Below, piece after piece: positions 41,751-51,313 of a DNA stretch of 64,000 bases. Position numbers and translations under genes: made by a program. Under the pieces are notes generated by a model. That model saw only the letters and a program-made list of their open reading frames with translations, did no database searches and was not told the origin of the DNA. Source of the stretch: Paenibacillus sp. USDA918EY (GTDB taxonomy: Bacteria > Bacillota > Bacilli > Paenibacillales > Paenibacillaceae); assembly GCF_009870825.1 (NCBI RefSeq), contig NZ_WTWY01000017.1:62001-126000 (forward strand), written 5' to 3'. Position 1 is the first letter of the stretch. Each line of letters starts with the position of its first letter.

Positions 41751-42278
41751 ATGGCTGGAAATATTCCGGTTAAGCTTGAGGGCATGGCCCTGTTTTTGGA
41801 AGGCAGTAACACGGATTTTGCGACGGGAGATATCACGCTTCCGTCCCTTACGCCAATGTCCGATACGATCTCGGGAGCGGGCATCCTGGGTGAGGTTGAT
41901 CTTCCTTCTCCAGGCCACTACGGTTCCATGGAACTGGGAATTGCATGGCGTACTATCAACAGGGATGCATTTAACCTGGTTGGTTCGAAAATGAAGGGCC
42001 TTGAAATTCGTGGAGCGTTTAAAGAATTCGACAAATCGAAAACCGAGTTTGTCACGCGCTCCATCAAGATCGTGGTTCGCGGAGTCGGAAAGGGTGTCGA
42101 TCTGGGGACCCTTTCTGTGAATGCTGCGACGGACACGACAACCACTATCGAGGTCATTTATATGAAAATTTTCATCGATGGGCAGGCTGTTTTTGAAATT
42201 GACAAATTCAATTTTGTAAGTCGAGTAAACGGTCAGGACGATCAAGCGGACGTCCGTAAAGCCCTTGGATTGGCTTAA
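41751..42278 (+). CDS. Major tail tube protein (P2 FII-like)
   Basis: 175 residues, the usual size; begins MAGNIPVKLEGMALFLEG and carries ITLPSLTPMSDTISGAG. It forms the inner tail tube. AAGGAGG precedes the ATG; it directly follows the sheath gene as in P2. Confidence 0.9.
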   Translation: MAGNIPVKLEGMALFLEGSNTDFATGDITLPSLTPMSDTISGAGILGEVDLPSPGHYGSMELGIAWRTINRDAFNLVGSKMKGLEIRGAFKEFDKSKTEFVTRSIKIVVRGVGKGVDLGTLSVNAATDTTTTIEVIYMKIFIDGQAVFEIDKFNFVSRVNGQDDQADVRKALGLA

Positions 42279-42298
42279 GAGAGAGGAGAGCGAAGGTT

Positions 42299-42640
42299 AT
42301 GAATGAAGCTAAAAAAGAGGATCTGCAGGTCGAACAAGGAGCCGGGACGGTAATCAAACTGTCCCGGCCTTTTATTTGGGAGGACACTGAATATACGGAG
42401 CTTCATCTGGATTTCGAAAAGCTGTCGGGGGATGACATCATTTCTCTCGAATCGGATTTCTTGGAAATGAACGGGCAGAGAAACTTCTTGCCGGCATTTA
42501 AAAGCGAACATCCGGCGTACCTGGCCGTGCTTGCCGCCAAGGTGCTTGGTGTCCATTTTAATTTCTTGAAAAAGCTGCCGGCTAAGGACTTTAACAAAGT
42601 GGTGGACGCGGCGCGAAATTTTTTGAAGGGTTGGGGTTGA
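42299..42640 (+). CDS. Tail assembly chaperone (gpE-like)
   Basis: 113 residues; begins MNEAKKEDLQVEQGAGTVIK. It occupies the place of P2 gpE, between tube and tape measure, and wraps the tape-measure protein during assembly. A T6G slippery stretch lies in its last codons (see next entry). Confidence 0.82.
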   Translation: MNEAKKEDLQVEQGAGTVIKLSRPFIWEDTEYTELHLDFEKLSGDDIISLESDFLEMNGQRNFLPAFKSEHPAYLAVLAAKVLGVHFNFLKKLPAKDFNKVVDAARNFLKGWG

Positions 42641-42822
42641 GCGAAGCCCCCCCTGTAAAGCTCATGGAAATTTGCTTTATCATCTCTGAGGCCGGGGGTT
42701 CCCCGGTCGAATACATGTCCCGATCAATCCGGGAAATACGAATGTGGTTGAAGGCTCGACAAGGCTTTGCCGAATTCGTAAAAAGGCGCAAAGAGAAAGC
42801 TGACGCGAGGGAAGGGGGCTAG
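42616..42822 (+). CDS. gpE' extension reached by programmed -1 frameshift
   Basis: Near the end of gpE the phase-0 codons AAT-TTT-TTG contain both A-AAT-TTT (42616-42622) and T-TTT-TTG (42619-42625), perfect heptamers for -1 slippage. GGGG (42632-42635) can pair with CCCC (42647-42650) as a stimulator. The -1 frame then runs to 42822, adding about 65 residues (includes LMEICFIISEAGGSPVEYM). No ribosome-binding site serves it independently. P2 gpE+E' uses the same T6G signal. Confidence 0.78.
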   Translation, partial: KFFEGLGLSEAPPVKLMEICFIISEAGGSPVEYMSRSIREIRMWLKARQGFAEFVKRRKEKADAREGG

Positions 42823-42825
42823 GCC

Positions 42826-45738
42826 ATGGCAAAAAAATATGAAATGTCGTTCGAGCTTAATGGCGATATAGACCACCGACTCTTAAGGACGTTCGACACG
42901 CTCTCCCATGAGGTAACGGAGCTCAAGACGGATTTTAACAGCCTCCGGCGCACGCGGGGGTTGGATAAAGTAACGGCTGACGCAGAGGAAGCGTCTGGAG
43001 CATTCAGGGAACTGCGCGAGCAGGCGCAGGAGTTCCGGGAGGTCTTCGATCGCACGCTCCAATTTACCGGGGCCCATACCATCATTTCGACGGTGGGGGA
43101 CATGTTTTCGAACATGATCAGTGAGGTCGGCGCCCTGGATGATTCTGTACACCAAATGGGCGCGGCGACCGGGGCTACCGCGCAGGAAATGGCGCAGTTC
43201 AAGGACATCATACAGGAAATATATAACGGCAATTACGGCGAAGGTTTCCGCGACATTGCTGACTCATTGGTAAATGTCAAACAGGTGACCGGACTGACCG
43301 GCGATGCTCTTGAGGAAGCCACCAAAAAAGCGATTATCCTGCGGGATACTTTCGGTTACGACATAAACGAATCTGTCCGGACTGTGGACGCCCTGATGCG
43401 AAACATGGGCCTTACCGCCGACCAGGCATTTAACCTGATCGCACAGGGTACGCAGCGCGGTCTGAATCGTTATGACGATTTTCTCGATACGATCAACGAA
43501 TATTCCGTCCATTTCAAAGATGCCGGATACAACGCCGAGCAGATGTTTAGCATCCTCGAATCCGGAAGCAAGAGCGGGACCTGGAATTTGGACAAAATGG
43601 GGGACCTCCTCAAAGAGTTCAACATCCGGATCCGGAGCGGCGACGACAATATAAATGACACCATGGCCGCCTTGTTTGCTCCGGAAGGGATCGAGAATTT
43701 TATTGATGCGCTCAAAAAAGGCGGAGCCAAGGTCAAGGAATTCCAGGTACTCGCAAAGCGTGTCGGCAAAGATACGGCCAAGGAAATGATCAAGGACCTG
43801 AATGGTACAGCCAAAAAGTCTCAGAAAGCAGCCGAAGCTATCATGGAGACAATGAGTGATAGCGGAAGGATTTTCGAAGGGCTTGCCAACGGATCGATGC
43901 AGGCGAAAGATGCTCTGAACGAGATCATAGGGAAGCTGGATAAGATTGATGATATAAATTATCGAAACAAGCTATCCGTAGATTTGTTCGGCACGCAGTA
44001 TGAGGACCTGAAAGGCGCTGCGGTCGATGCTCTTAAGGACGTCAACGGGGAATACGACAAAACGCTCGACACCATGCAGCAAATTGAGGGGGTCAAATAC
44101 AGCAGCCTCACCAAGGATATCCAAAAGGTCGGCCGGGAGCTGATGACAAACGTCGTCATCCCGATCGGCGAAGATTTAATGCCCATGTTGCAGGATTTGA
44201 GCCATTGGGCGTCCGATAATAAGGATCTGGTCAAGACGCTGGCTCTCGGCGTTCCGGCTGCGATGCTCACAAAAAATGCGGTATCCATGTCCAAGGACTT
44301 TGCAAAGGTCGGGAAATCGTTCTTTGACACGACCAATGGGGTCAGTAAATTCGGTCGGGCGCTCACGTTTTTGACGAATCCTGTGGGGATCGCCGTCGGC
44401 GCTCTCGGATTGATCACGACCGGGGTCATTGCATACAAGAAGCACCAGGAAGAGGCACGGCAGGCGCTTATCCATATGGGTGATACCCTGCAGAAGTCAT
44501 TCGATGACTATTCTTCGATAGACCATACAACCAAGCGGACGCAGAACCTGATCAGGGAATATGATCGATTGACGGCGAAAATTAAGGACATAAAAACGCC
44601 TGCAAATGAATTGACCGAGGCTCGTCGGAAGCTGGCCGCAGTCGAAAAAGAATTGATCGAGCTTAATCCTGAAATCCTGCATGCAGAAGATGCGAAAAAT
44701 TCAACATTTCGTGATCAACTTAACGCTCTGGATAAGCTTAATCAAACCAAGCGGGAAATGATGCAGCGGGATATAGAAGCAGACATCCTGAACAAAGAGT
44801 CTCAGCTTCCGAGTCTGGTGAGCGAGTACAAAGAGCTTCAGGAAAGCGTCGACGAGTACAACAAGAAATACCTGGAGGCGCTGAATAATTACCAGAAATA
44901 CAATGATTATGTGAAACGTCAGCGCGAAATTATCAGCTCGACCCAAATGAACAGCCCGGAACAGGTCCAGCAATTGAACAAATTGGCTGATGAAATTCGT
45001 GAACAAACCGGTAATGATTACCGCATGAACTGGGCGAATCTGATTGTTGATATGCAAAACTTTAGTAAAGAGTATGAAAAAATAAATGGTCGGTACAACA
45101 GTGCTCAGGCTGACATACTCGAAGCTGAGAAAACATATCAGGATCTTTATAATGCCCAGGTAAAACTGATCGAAATGCAGGACCTTGGCGGCCAGACGAT
45201 CCAGAACCAAGCGGCACAATATTCGAAGCTGACCGCGGACGAAAAGCAACGCTTTGACCAGGCAATAGCAGAGATTCAGAAACTCAACAACGAGATGGAC
45301 GACTTGCCCCTTTCGAAAAAGATCGACCTTAACGTCATATGGAGACAGGCCGGATTTGACGCGGTACAAGCCGCGCAGAAGTCCCTGACAGGTAAGGCAA
45401 ACGTAGGCATAAAGGTTCCGGGGGCGCAGATTTCCGCATTCGCGGAAGGGGGACGTGTCACGAGCCCGACGCTGGCAATGATCGGGGAGGCCGGGGACGA
45501 AGAATTCGTGATCCCGGTAAATAATTCGCCCCGTTCTCGCGGGCTGTACGCGGCTGCTGGAGAGGCACTGGGTTTGAGCCCCGGTGGAAGCTTCGCTCCC
45601 GTCTATAACCCGCAGATTATCATCCAAGGAAACGCAGATGAAAAGGTAGTCCGATCAGTATTGAATGACGATCAGAAAAGATGGGAACAAAACATGGCGG
45701 CCTGGCAGCGGCAGCAGCAAAGGAGGAGCCTAGTGTGA
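42826..45738 (+). CDS. Tail tape measure protein
   Basis: 970 residues setting tail length. It has long coiled-coil stretches (about 20-130 and 590-860), a hydrophobic segment near 515-535 (VGIAVGALGLITTGVIAY), and the conserved C-terminal EGGRVTSPTLAMIGEAGDEE motif near 880. It is shorter than many siphophage tape measures. GAAGGGGG precedes the ATG. Directly follows gpE/E'. Confidence 0.92.
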   Translation: MAKKYEMSFELNGDIDHRLLRTFDTLSHEVTELKTDFNSLRRTRGLDKVTADAEEASGAFRELREQAQEFREVFDRTLQFTGAHTIISTVGDMFSNMISEVGALDDSVHQMGAATGATAQEMAQFKDIIQEIYNGNYGEGFRDIADSLVNVKQVTGLTGDALEEATKKAIILRDTFGYDINESVRTVDALMRNMGLTADQAFNLIAQGTQRGLNRYDDFLDTINEYSVHFKDAGYNAEQMFSILESGSKSGTWNLDKMGDLLKEFNIRIRSGDDNINDTMAALFAPEGIENFIDALKKGGAKVKEFQVLAKRVGKDTAKEMIKDLNGTAKKSQKAAEAIMETMSDSGRIFEGLANGSMQAKDALNEIIGKLDKIDDINYRNKLSVDLFGTQYEDLKGAAVDALKDVNGEYDKTLDTMQQIEGVKYSSLTKDIQKVGRELMTNVVIPIGEDLMPMLQDLSHWASDNKDLVKTLALGVPAAMLTKNAVSMSKDFAKVGKSFFDTTNGVSKFGRALTFLTNPVGIAVGALGLITTGVIAYKKHQEEARQALIHMGDTLQKSFDDYSSIDHTTKRTQNLIREYDRLTAKIKDIKTPANELTEARRKLAAVEKELIELNPEILHAEDAKNSTFRDQLNALDKLNQTKREMMQRDIEADILNKESQLPSLVSEYKELQESVDEYNKKYLEALNNYQKYNDYVKRQREIISSTQMNSPEQVQQLNKLADEIREQTGNDYRMNWANLIVDMQNFSKEYEKINGRYNSAQADILEAEKTYQDLYNAQVKLIEMQDLGGQTIQNQAAQYSKLTADEKQRFDQAIAEIQKLNNEMDDLPLSKKIDLNVIWRQAGFDAVQAAQKSLTGKANVGIKVPGAQISAFAEGGRVTSPTLAMIGEAGDEEFVIPVNNSPRSRGLYAAAGEALGLSPGGSFAPVYNPQIIIQGNADEKVVRSVLNDDQKRWEQNMAAWQRQQQRRSLV

Positions 45739-45947
45739 AAACTTATAGAACAATCCAAGGGGATACCTGGGATGGGATAGCCTATAGCATAGCGGGAACC
45801 GAGGAGTTTATGACACCCCTCATGCAGGCGAATCCCGATCATGCTGAGACCGTGATTTTTCCAACAGGCGTCATTTTGAACGTCCCGGAGATCGCCATCC
45901 AAACCGCTGATATCTTTCCTCCATGGAGACGGGAGGAAGACGTATGA
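45735..45947 (+). CDS. Tail protein X (LysM-like)
   Basis: 70 residues with a LysM-like fold (YRTIQGDTWDGIAYSIAGTE), the P2 gpX type. GTG start after AAAGGAGGAG, overlapping the tape-measure stop (GTGA). Baseplate hub accessory. Confidence 0.85.
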   Translation: MKTYRTIQGDTWDGIAYSIAGTEEFMTPLMQANPDHAETVIFPTGVILNVPEIAIQTADIFPPWRREEDV

Positions 45948-46993
45948 CCAGCCTTGTGCAAAACGGGCGTTACGCCTTCCTCTCTCTTTTTTTTAACGGG
46001 GTTAAGGTGGACGCTGATCTCGAACCGTATCTTATGAGCTTTACGTACAATGACGGATATTCCGGCCAGGCCGATGACATCACCATCCAGCTTGACGACA
46101 GGGAGGGCCGATGGATGAGGGGCTGGGTACCGGTCATCGGCGATGAGATCAAGGCGGGTATTGTGACATGGCACTGGGATAAGCCAGGCGAGAAGAAGAA
46201 GCTGCCTTGTGGCAAGTTTTACCTCAAGTCCTTTACGTATGCCGGCAAGCCAGACGTAGTGACCATGGAGGCCAGTGCGTTGCCAGTGGAGGGTAATTCC
46301 GCCAAGCAGGAAAAGCGCTCGAAGTCCTGGGAGAAGATCAAGCTTAAAACGGTGGCCGGGGAGATCGCCCGGCGGGCGAAGCTAAATCTTGTTTATGAAT
46401 CGTCTTCGAATCCGACCTATGAACGGCTGGACCAAACGGAGCAGACGGATTTCGAGTTTTTGCTCGACATCGCCCAGCGGGAGGGTATCACGCTCAAGGT
46501 GAGCGGATCGAAGTTGGTCATGTTTGACGAGGAAGAGTTTGAGAAAAAGAAGCCGGTCATGATCATTGAGCTTGGGAAATCAAACGTGCTGAACTACTCG
46601 TTCGAAATGAACAGTGAGAGTGCTGCGTATGGCTCGTGCGAGGTCGTTTACACGGCGCCCAAGACGAAGACGTCCAAATCTAAGACGATCAAAGGGTCGT
46701 ACAAGCTGCCGAAGGCGAGCGGCCTGCCTGTGCTTCGAATAAATGAGCAGGTCGACACCGTCGCCGAGGCGAACCGGCTTGCCAAGAACCGGCTGCGGGA
46801 GCAGAACAAAAAGGCTGGACTGGCTAAAATCACACTCGAAGGCAATACGAGCATCGCAGCAGGTCAGACGATCACCATCAAGGGATGGGGCTATTTTGAC
46901 GGTAAATACATCATCGAAAATGCGACCCATAGCATCGACGCTACCGGGGCGTACACGACAGAAGTTCAAATTAGAAAGGTGCTGGGATGGTAA
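45944..46993 (+). CDS. Baseplate hub protein, late control D family (P2 gpD)
   Basis: 349 residues; the gp27-like hub of the contractile baseplate. Contains the family's DDITIQLDDREGRWMRGW near 45 and a central DFEFLLDIAQREGITLKV. ATGA overlap with tail X; GGGAGG site upstream. Confidence 0.88.
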   Translation: MTSLVQNGRYAFLSLFFNGVKVDADLEPYLMSFTYNDGYSGQADDITIQLDDREGRWMRGWVPVIGDEIKAGIVTWHWDKPGEKKKLPCGKFYLKSFTYAGKPDVVTMEASALPVEGNSAKQEKRSKSWEKIKLKTVAGEIARRAKLNLVYESSSNPTYERLDQTEQTDFEFLLDIAQREGITLKVSGSKLVMFDEEEFEKKKPVMIIELGKSNVLNYSFEMNSESAAYGSCEVVYTAPKTKTSKSKTIKGSYKLPKASGLPVLRINEQVDTVAEANRLAKNRLREQNKKAGLAKITLEGNTSIAAGQTITIKGWGYFDGKYIIENATHSIDATGAYTTEVQIRKVLGW

Positions 46994-47400
46994 TGGCAGC
47001 TAATTTACTTGCAGAGCTGGTCAAGATAGGGGAATGCTCAACCGTTGATTTTGAAACCGGGACGATTACCGCGACCTTTCCGGATCGGCAGGACAAGGTT
47101 AGCCGGGACATTCCTGTGCTATTTGCTGGCGGATTCGGGACGGGAAACGGGATGCCAAAGGAAGGCGACACCGTTTTATGCCTGATGCTCGGAAACGGCA
47201 AGAGCAACGGGGTTTGTCTGGGCGTCATTCCCGACGCCGTCCCGGGGACCGCCGACCAGCAAGGCGTTTATTTTGAGGACGGCAGCTACGTCTATTACGA
47301 CCGGTCTCAGAAAAAGCTGATGGTCAAGGCGGCCAGCGGCGTGCAGATCGACGGCGATTTGACCGTGACCGGACGGGTAACTGCCGCAAATATCATATGA
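46987..47400 (+). CDS. Baseplate assembly protein V (spike)
   Basis: 137 residues with an OB-fold N-terminus (GECSTVDFETGTITATFPD) and a repetitive C-terminal beta region (KKLMVKAASGVQIDGDLTV) that forms the membrane-piercing spike helix, as in P2 gpV. AAAGGTG precedes the ATG, which overlaps gpD. Confidence 0.86.
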   Translation: MVMAANLLAELVKIGECSTVDFETGTITATFPDRQDKVSRDIPVLFAGGFGTGNGMPKEGDTVLCLMLGNGKSNGVCLGVIPDAVPGTADQQGVYFEDGSYVYYDRSQKKLMVKAASGVQIDGDLTVTGRVTAANII

Positions 47401-47416
47401 GGAGGAGGGCGCGGAC

Positions 47417-47821
47417 ATGGCGTTACCTGATGGAGTAGGCGTCCTGGGCGACATCGTATTTATCGTGACATCATACAAGGTCAGGACGTTTGAAAGTCTT
47501 ACACGCACCTCGAATGATCGGTGGGCCAACAACGATATTATCCACAAGAAGCCGCGAAGTCAGTTCCTCGGCCCCGGGCTTGATACCTTTGACCTGACAG
47601 TCCGCGTGGATGCACGTCTTGGTCTGAATCCCCGGGCTGAGGTGGATAAACTGGTCAAATACAGCCGGGAGGGTAAGGTCATGAAATTTACAGTGGGCGG
47701 TAAAGGAATGGGCGTGGATCGAGTCAAGATTATAAGCCTGACCCAGAACTGGGAGCGGCTCGATAACCGCGGCAATTTGATCAGCGCAACCTATTCTCTC
47801 ACGTTGGAGGAATACGTATGA
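47417..47821 (+). CDS. Tail protein U-like (P2 gpU)
   Basis: 134 residues with the gpU pattern: aromatic/Glu start, DRWANNDIIHKKPRSQFLG and a C-terminal LTLEEYV strand. In P2, gpU binds the tail end/baseplate region. AGGAGGAGG precedes the ATG. Confidence 0.75.
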   Translation: MALPDGVGVLGDIVFIVTSYKVRTFESLTRTSNDRWANNDIIHKKPRSQFLGPGLDTFDLTVRVDARLGLNPRAEVDKLVKYSREGKVMKFTVGGKGMGVDRVKIISLTQNWERLDNRGNLISATYSLTLEEYV

Positions 47822-48141
47822 CGACGACGTACACGGTCACCGTGGATTCCCAGGAGGTCAGATTGGGCCTGACGGGCGTCGAATCGGTTAAGCAAAATAT
47901 CCGCCTCATATGCACGACGATAATCGGCTCCTGCCCGTTGGATCGTGAACTGGGGGTTGATCCGGTGGCTATTGACCAGGCTCTGCCAGCTGCGGGCGCA
48001 CTGCTGCAGGTAACCATTCAGTCGGCTATCGAGGAGTTTGAGCCTCGAGCGACGGTAACGGATATTTCGCTGGATTGGAAAGATGAAAAATTAATCCCCA
48101 CAATCAAATTTGTGCTTACGGAGGAGGTGGGCGGATCATGA
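47818..48141 (+). CDS. Baseplate wedge protein W (gp25-like)
   Basis: 107 residues of the gpW/gp25 (IraD-like) family: VKQNIRLICTTIIGSCPLDR and ELGVDP in the middle. Sheath polymerisation starts on this protein. ATGA overlaps before and after. Confidence 0.88.
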   Translation: MTTTYTVTVDSQEVRLGLTGVESVKQNIRLICTTIIGSCPLDRELGVDPVAIDQALPAAGALLQVTIQSAIEEFEPRATVTDISLDWKDEKLIPTIKFVLTEEVGGS

Positions 48142-49265
48142 GCTATGTCGATTTGCCGGATATCCAATTTACGGACCAGCAGGTGCAGAGCATACTTGAC
48201 GCGGCGCTCTCGTCAGTCGAAGCAAAGACGGGCCGGACGATGAACCGGGCTGATCCGGACCGGATTCTTTTGCTGGCTTTAGTGCGTGAAATCATTCAAC
48301 TTCGGGTCCTGATCGACCAAGTCAAAAAAGGGGACCTACTGAAATACGCAAGAGGGGGAGCGCTCGATCATCTGGGCGCTCTTTATAATGTCTACCGTCT
48401 CCCAGCGGAGGCGGCGCATACGACCATTCGTTTTACGCTCTCGATGCCGCTGACATCTCCGCAGACCATCCCGGCAGGGACCCGGGTTGGCGTGCAGAAT
48501 AGTGGCGGCACTATGTTCTTTGCGACGAAGGAGGCTGCCGTCTTTCCTGCTGGGAGCACGACCAAGGACATCCCTGCCGCTGCCAACGTGACAGGCGCGG
48601 CCGGAAACGGGTTTATCCCCGGGCAGATCAATACCATCATGGACCCTCTGCCGTATGTGCAAAGCGCCGTTAACGTGACGGAGAGCTCCGGGGGAGCGGA
48701 CACTGAATCCGATGACGCATTACGAGCACGCATACGTTTGGCGCCGGAGAGTTTTAGCACGGCAGGCCCGCGGGAAGGATATATATATTGGGCCAAGACT
48801 GCTAGCCCGGCGATCATCGACGTGGCGGCTGTATCCCCGGCAGAGCGTGAGGTTTTAATTGTGCCGTTGCTGCAGGGCGGCGAGCTCCCGACGCAGGACA
48901 TCATCGACCAGGTCAGCGACGCCTTAAATGATAGATCAATTCGGCCACTCACGGACCACGTAACCGTTCAGGCGCCCGATGTGGTGCCGTATGATATCAC
49001 CCTGACCTACTACATTTCGTCGGCAAATGTGGCGTCGGAAACGGCGATCAAGGCGGCCGTAACCAAGGCTGTGGACGAATATAGGCTCTGGCAAAAGTCC
49101 AAGCTCGGCCGGGATATTAACCCATCGGAGCTTATTTGGCGTGTGATGTCGGCCGGGGCGCTCCGGGTAGACGTCGCAGCGCCGACTAACATCCCGGTTA
49201 CCGAACTGCAGGTGGCCCAAGAGGGCGCCGTGAACGTCACATATGGAGGGTTGGCCGATGACTGA
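48138..49265 (+). CDS. Baseplate J protein (gp47-like)
   Basis: 375 residues of the baseplate J/gp47 family: LDHLGALYNVYR near 75, ESDDALRARIRLAPESFSTA near 188. Wedge component. ATGA overlap with gpW; its 3' end overlaps gene I. Confidence 0.9.
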   Translation: MSYVDLPDIQFTDQQVQSILDAALSSVEAKTGRTMNRADPDRILLLALVREIIQLRVLIDQVKKGDLLKYARGGALDHLGALYNVYRLPAEAAHTTIRFTLSMPLTSPQTIPAGTRVGVQNSGGTMFFATKEAAVFPAGSTTKDIPAAANVTGAAGNGFIPGQINTIMDPLPYVQSAVNVTESSGGADTESDDALRARIRLAPESFSTAGPREGYIYWAKTASPAIIDVAAVSPAEREVLIVPLLQGGELPTQDIIDQVSDALNDRSIRPLTDHVTVQAPDVVPYDITLTYYISSANVASETAIKAAVTKAVDEYRLWQKSKLGRDINPSELIWRVMSAGALRVDVAAPTNIPVTELQVAQEGAVNVTYGGLADD

Positions 49266-49815
49266 TGTCAAAAACATGTCTCTACTCGATCTGCTGCCGA
49301 CGAGCATCCGGTATGATCCGGGGGTGATAGCCATCGCCCAAGCGCTGGACGAACAAATTCGGGTGGCTGTTGACGAGATTTACAAGCTGCCGCTCTTTTC
49401 CCGGCTTGACGAGTTGAGCGACGAGGAGGCCGACGAGCTGGCATGGCAATTTCACGTCGATTTCTATGATCCGGCTCTGCCGCTCGAGCAGAAGCGTGAG
49501 CTGGTAAAGAACGCCTTTAAATTCCACCGGCGGAAGGGGACACCCGCAGCTGTTGAGGACCTGATCACGATCCTCTTTGGTGAGGGCAAGGTCGAGGAAT
49601 GGTTTGAATACGGGGGCGTGCCGGGGCGATTCCGGGTACGCACAAGCGATCCGTCGGCTACAAATGAGAGGGCTCAAGAGTTTGTACAGGCCATCGACTC
49701 CGTAAAGCGTCTCTCAGCGTGGCTTGAGGCTGTAATCCTGGAGGAAACCATCGAGGCTCGCGACATGTACTTTGGCGGTATGTTGCACATCGGCGAGTTT
49801 ATCACAATAGGGTAG
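49258..49815 (+). CDS. Tail protein I (P2 gpI-like)
   Basis: 185 residues: LLPTSIRYDPGVIAIAQALD near 12 and the family's AFKFHRRKGTPAAVEDLI near 85. Baseplate wedge. Start at 49258 (overlaps gpJ stop). Confidence 0.88.
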   Translation: MTDVKNMSLLDLLPTSIRYDPGVIAIAQALDEQIRVAVDEIYKLPLFSRLDELSDEEADELAWQFHVDFYDPALPLEQKRELVKNAFKFHRRKGTPAAVEDLITILFGEGKVEEWFEYGGVPGRFRVRTSDPSATNERAQEFVQAIDSVKRLSAWLEAVILEETIEARDMYFGGMLHIGEFITIG

Positions 49816-49824
49816 GTGATTTTT

Positions 49825-51303
49825 GTGAGCTCTTGGAGCTATGCATTAACTAATAAGGGACGTCAGCTGCAAGCAAAAGCGCAGGCTGGCGCCCAACTCG
49901 TTTATACGAGAATGGCGGTAGGGAGCGGTACGCTGAGCGGGCAATCTTTGGAGAGTATGACCGCGCTGATCGCCCCGATCAAGGACCTGAACATTACTAG
50001 GCTCAAACGTCCGGCAGGGGCAACACGGGCGCTCATCGGGGCGACATTGACCAACCAGGACGTTACGACCGGGTTTTATTTGCGGGAGATCGGCATATTT
50101 GCCACCGATCCGGACGACGGCGAGATACTCTATATGTACGCCAACTCCGGAGCGACGGCCGACTATATTGCGCCGCAAGGCGACGGAGTGATCGAAAAGG
50201 CGTTGAATATGAACGTCTTTGTTGGATCCGCGGCAAACATCACGGCCAACATCGATGAATCCCTAGTATACGCCACTCAGCAGGATTTGGCTGATGCTAT
50301 TGCCGGAATACAGATCAACGATGCCACCACGACGCAAAAAGGCATCACTCAGCTTTCCAGCGCCACAGACAGCACGTCTGAGGCAATGGCCGCGACGCCG
50401 AAGGCGGTAAAAGCGGCATATGACCGCGCCAATGCGGCTTTTACATCAGCCAGTGACGGAAAAGGCAAGGTCCGCGACGCGATCACTGGCGTAAAAGGTA
50501 CGGTTGCGGACGCTGATGGGGACGGAATTCCGACTTTTGACGAGCTGGCCGCAGGTGTTAAGACCATTCCTGCGGGTTACACGGCTGACGCGACGGCTGC
50601 AGCTGGAGATATTCGCGCCGGGAAATCAGCCTACAAAAACGGTGTAAAGGAGAACGGCTCGCTTGTCACGCAAGCAACAGGAGCACAAACGGTGACGCCT
50701 GGCCCCTCCGATATCGTTAAGGGAGCCGGTATTTACGATGGGGCAATTACAATCAAGGGCGTCCCGGTTAATCCGGATGCACTCCTAGTCGGAAATACCG
50801 TGGCCGGGACGCCTGGTAGGATGCCAAACCGGAGCGCTGAGAATAACCACATGCCGGGGCTTGAATCTACCGTTTGGCCTGGGGATCGCGTCTTTATACG
50901 ACCACCTAACGGATACTTTAATGGGGCTACGTGGGTGACGGCTCCCGTTCCTGGACTGACGCCGGGCAATCTACGCGAAGGTGTAGATGTCTTAGGAATT
51001 GTAGGAACTCTTCAAGAAGGGAAAAAATTTTATAAGCAAGATATTTCTATTCCGGCTTACGGTAAGGTAGATTTTGACATTAATATTGGTTTTAATTGGT
51101 CGGTAGTCCTTTTAATCGCGAATTCAGAAGATTGGGATGGAGGCATTTCATCTTTTTATTTAAGACATCCCGAAGGTTCTTTATCAACAGGTATGTTATA
51201 TAACGGGAACTTAACCAATCCAACATTGACAGGCATCCATTTGTACTATAGCAATGGTAATAATACAACAAAAGGTATTATAGTTTATGCTTATGGGCGT
51301 TAG
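49825..51303 (+). CDS. Tail fibre protein
   Basis: 492 residues. The N-terminal 150 (SSWSYALTNKGRQLQAKAQA) are the conserved baseplate-anchoring domain of phage tail-collar/fibre proteins. The middle has repeats (TTTQKGITQLSSATDSTSEA; DADGDGIPTFDELAAG) and the last 100 are the presumed receptor-binding tip. The tip-coding DNA from about 50,990 turns AT-rich, unlike the rest. GTG at 49825 follows TAGGTG. Confidence 0.82.
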   Translation: MSSWSYALTNKGRQLQAKAQAGAQLVYTRMAVGSGTLSGQSLESMTALIAPIKDLNITRLKRPAGATRALIGATLTNQDVTTGFYLREIGIFATDPDDGEILYMYANSGATADYIAPQGDGVIEKALNMNVFVGSAANITANIDESLVYATQQDLADAIAGIQINDATTTQKGITQLSSATDSTSEAMAATPKAVKAAYDRANAAFTSASDGKGKVRDAITGVKGTVADADGDGIPTFDELAAGVKTIPAGYTADATAAAGDIRAGKSAYKNGVKENGSLVTQATGAQTVTPGPSDIVKGAGIYDGAITIKGVPVNPDALLVGNTVAGTPGRMPNRSAENNHMPGLESTVWPGDRVFIRPPNGYFNGATWVTAPVPGLTPGNLREGVDVLGIVGTLQEGKKFYKQDISIPAYGKVDFDINIGFNWSVVLLIANSEDWDGGISSFYLRHPEGSLSTGMLYNGNLTNPTLTGIHLYYSNGNNTTKGIIVYAYGR

Positions 51304-51313
51304 GAGGATAGAA

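Noticed and set aside
44701..45627. Minus-strand frame opposite the tape measure gene
   Set aside because: Antisense shadow; late genes are all on the plus strand with coupled starts.
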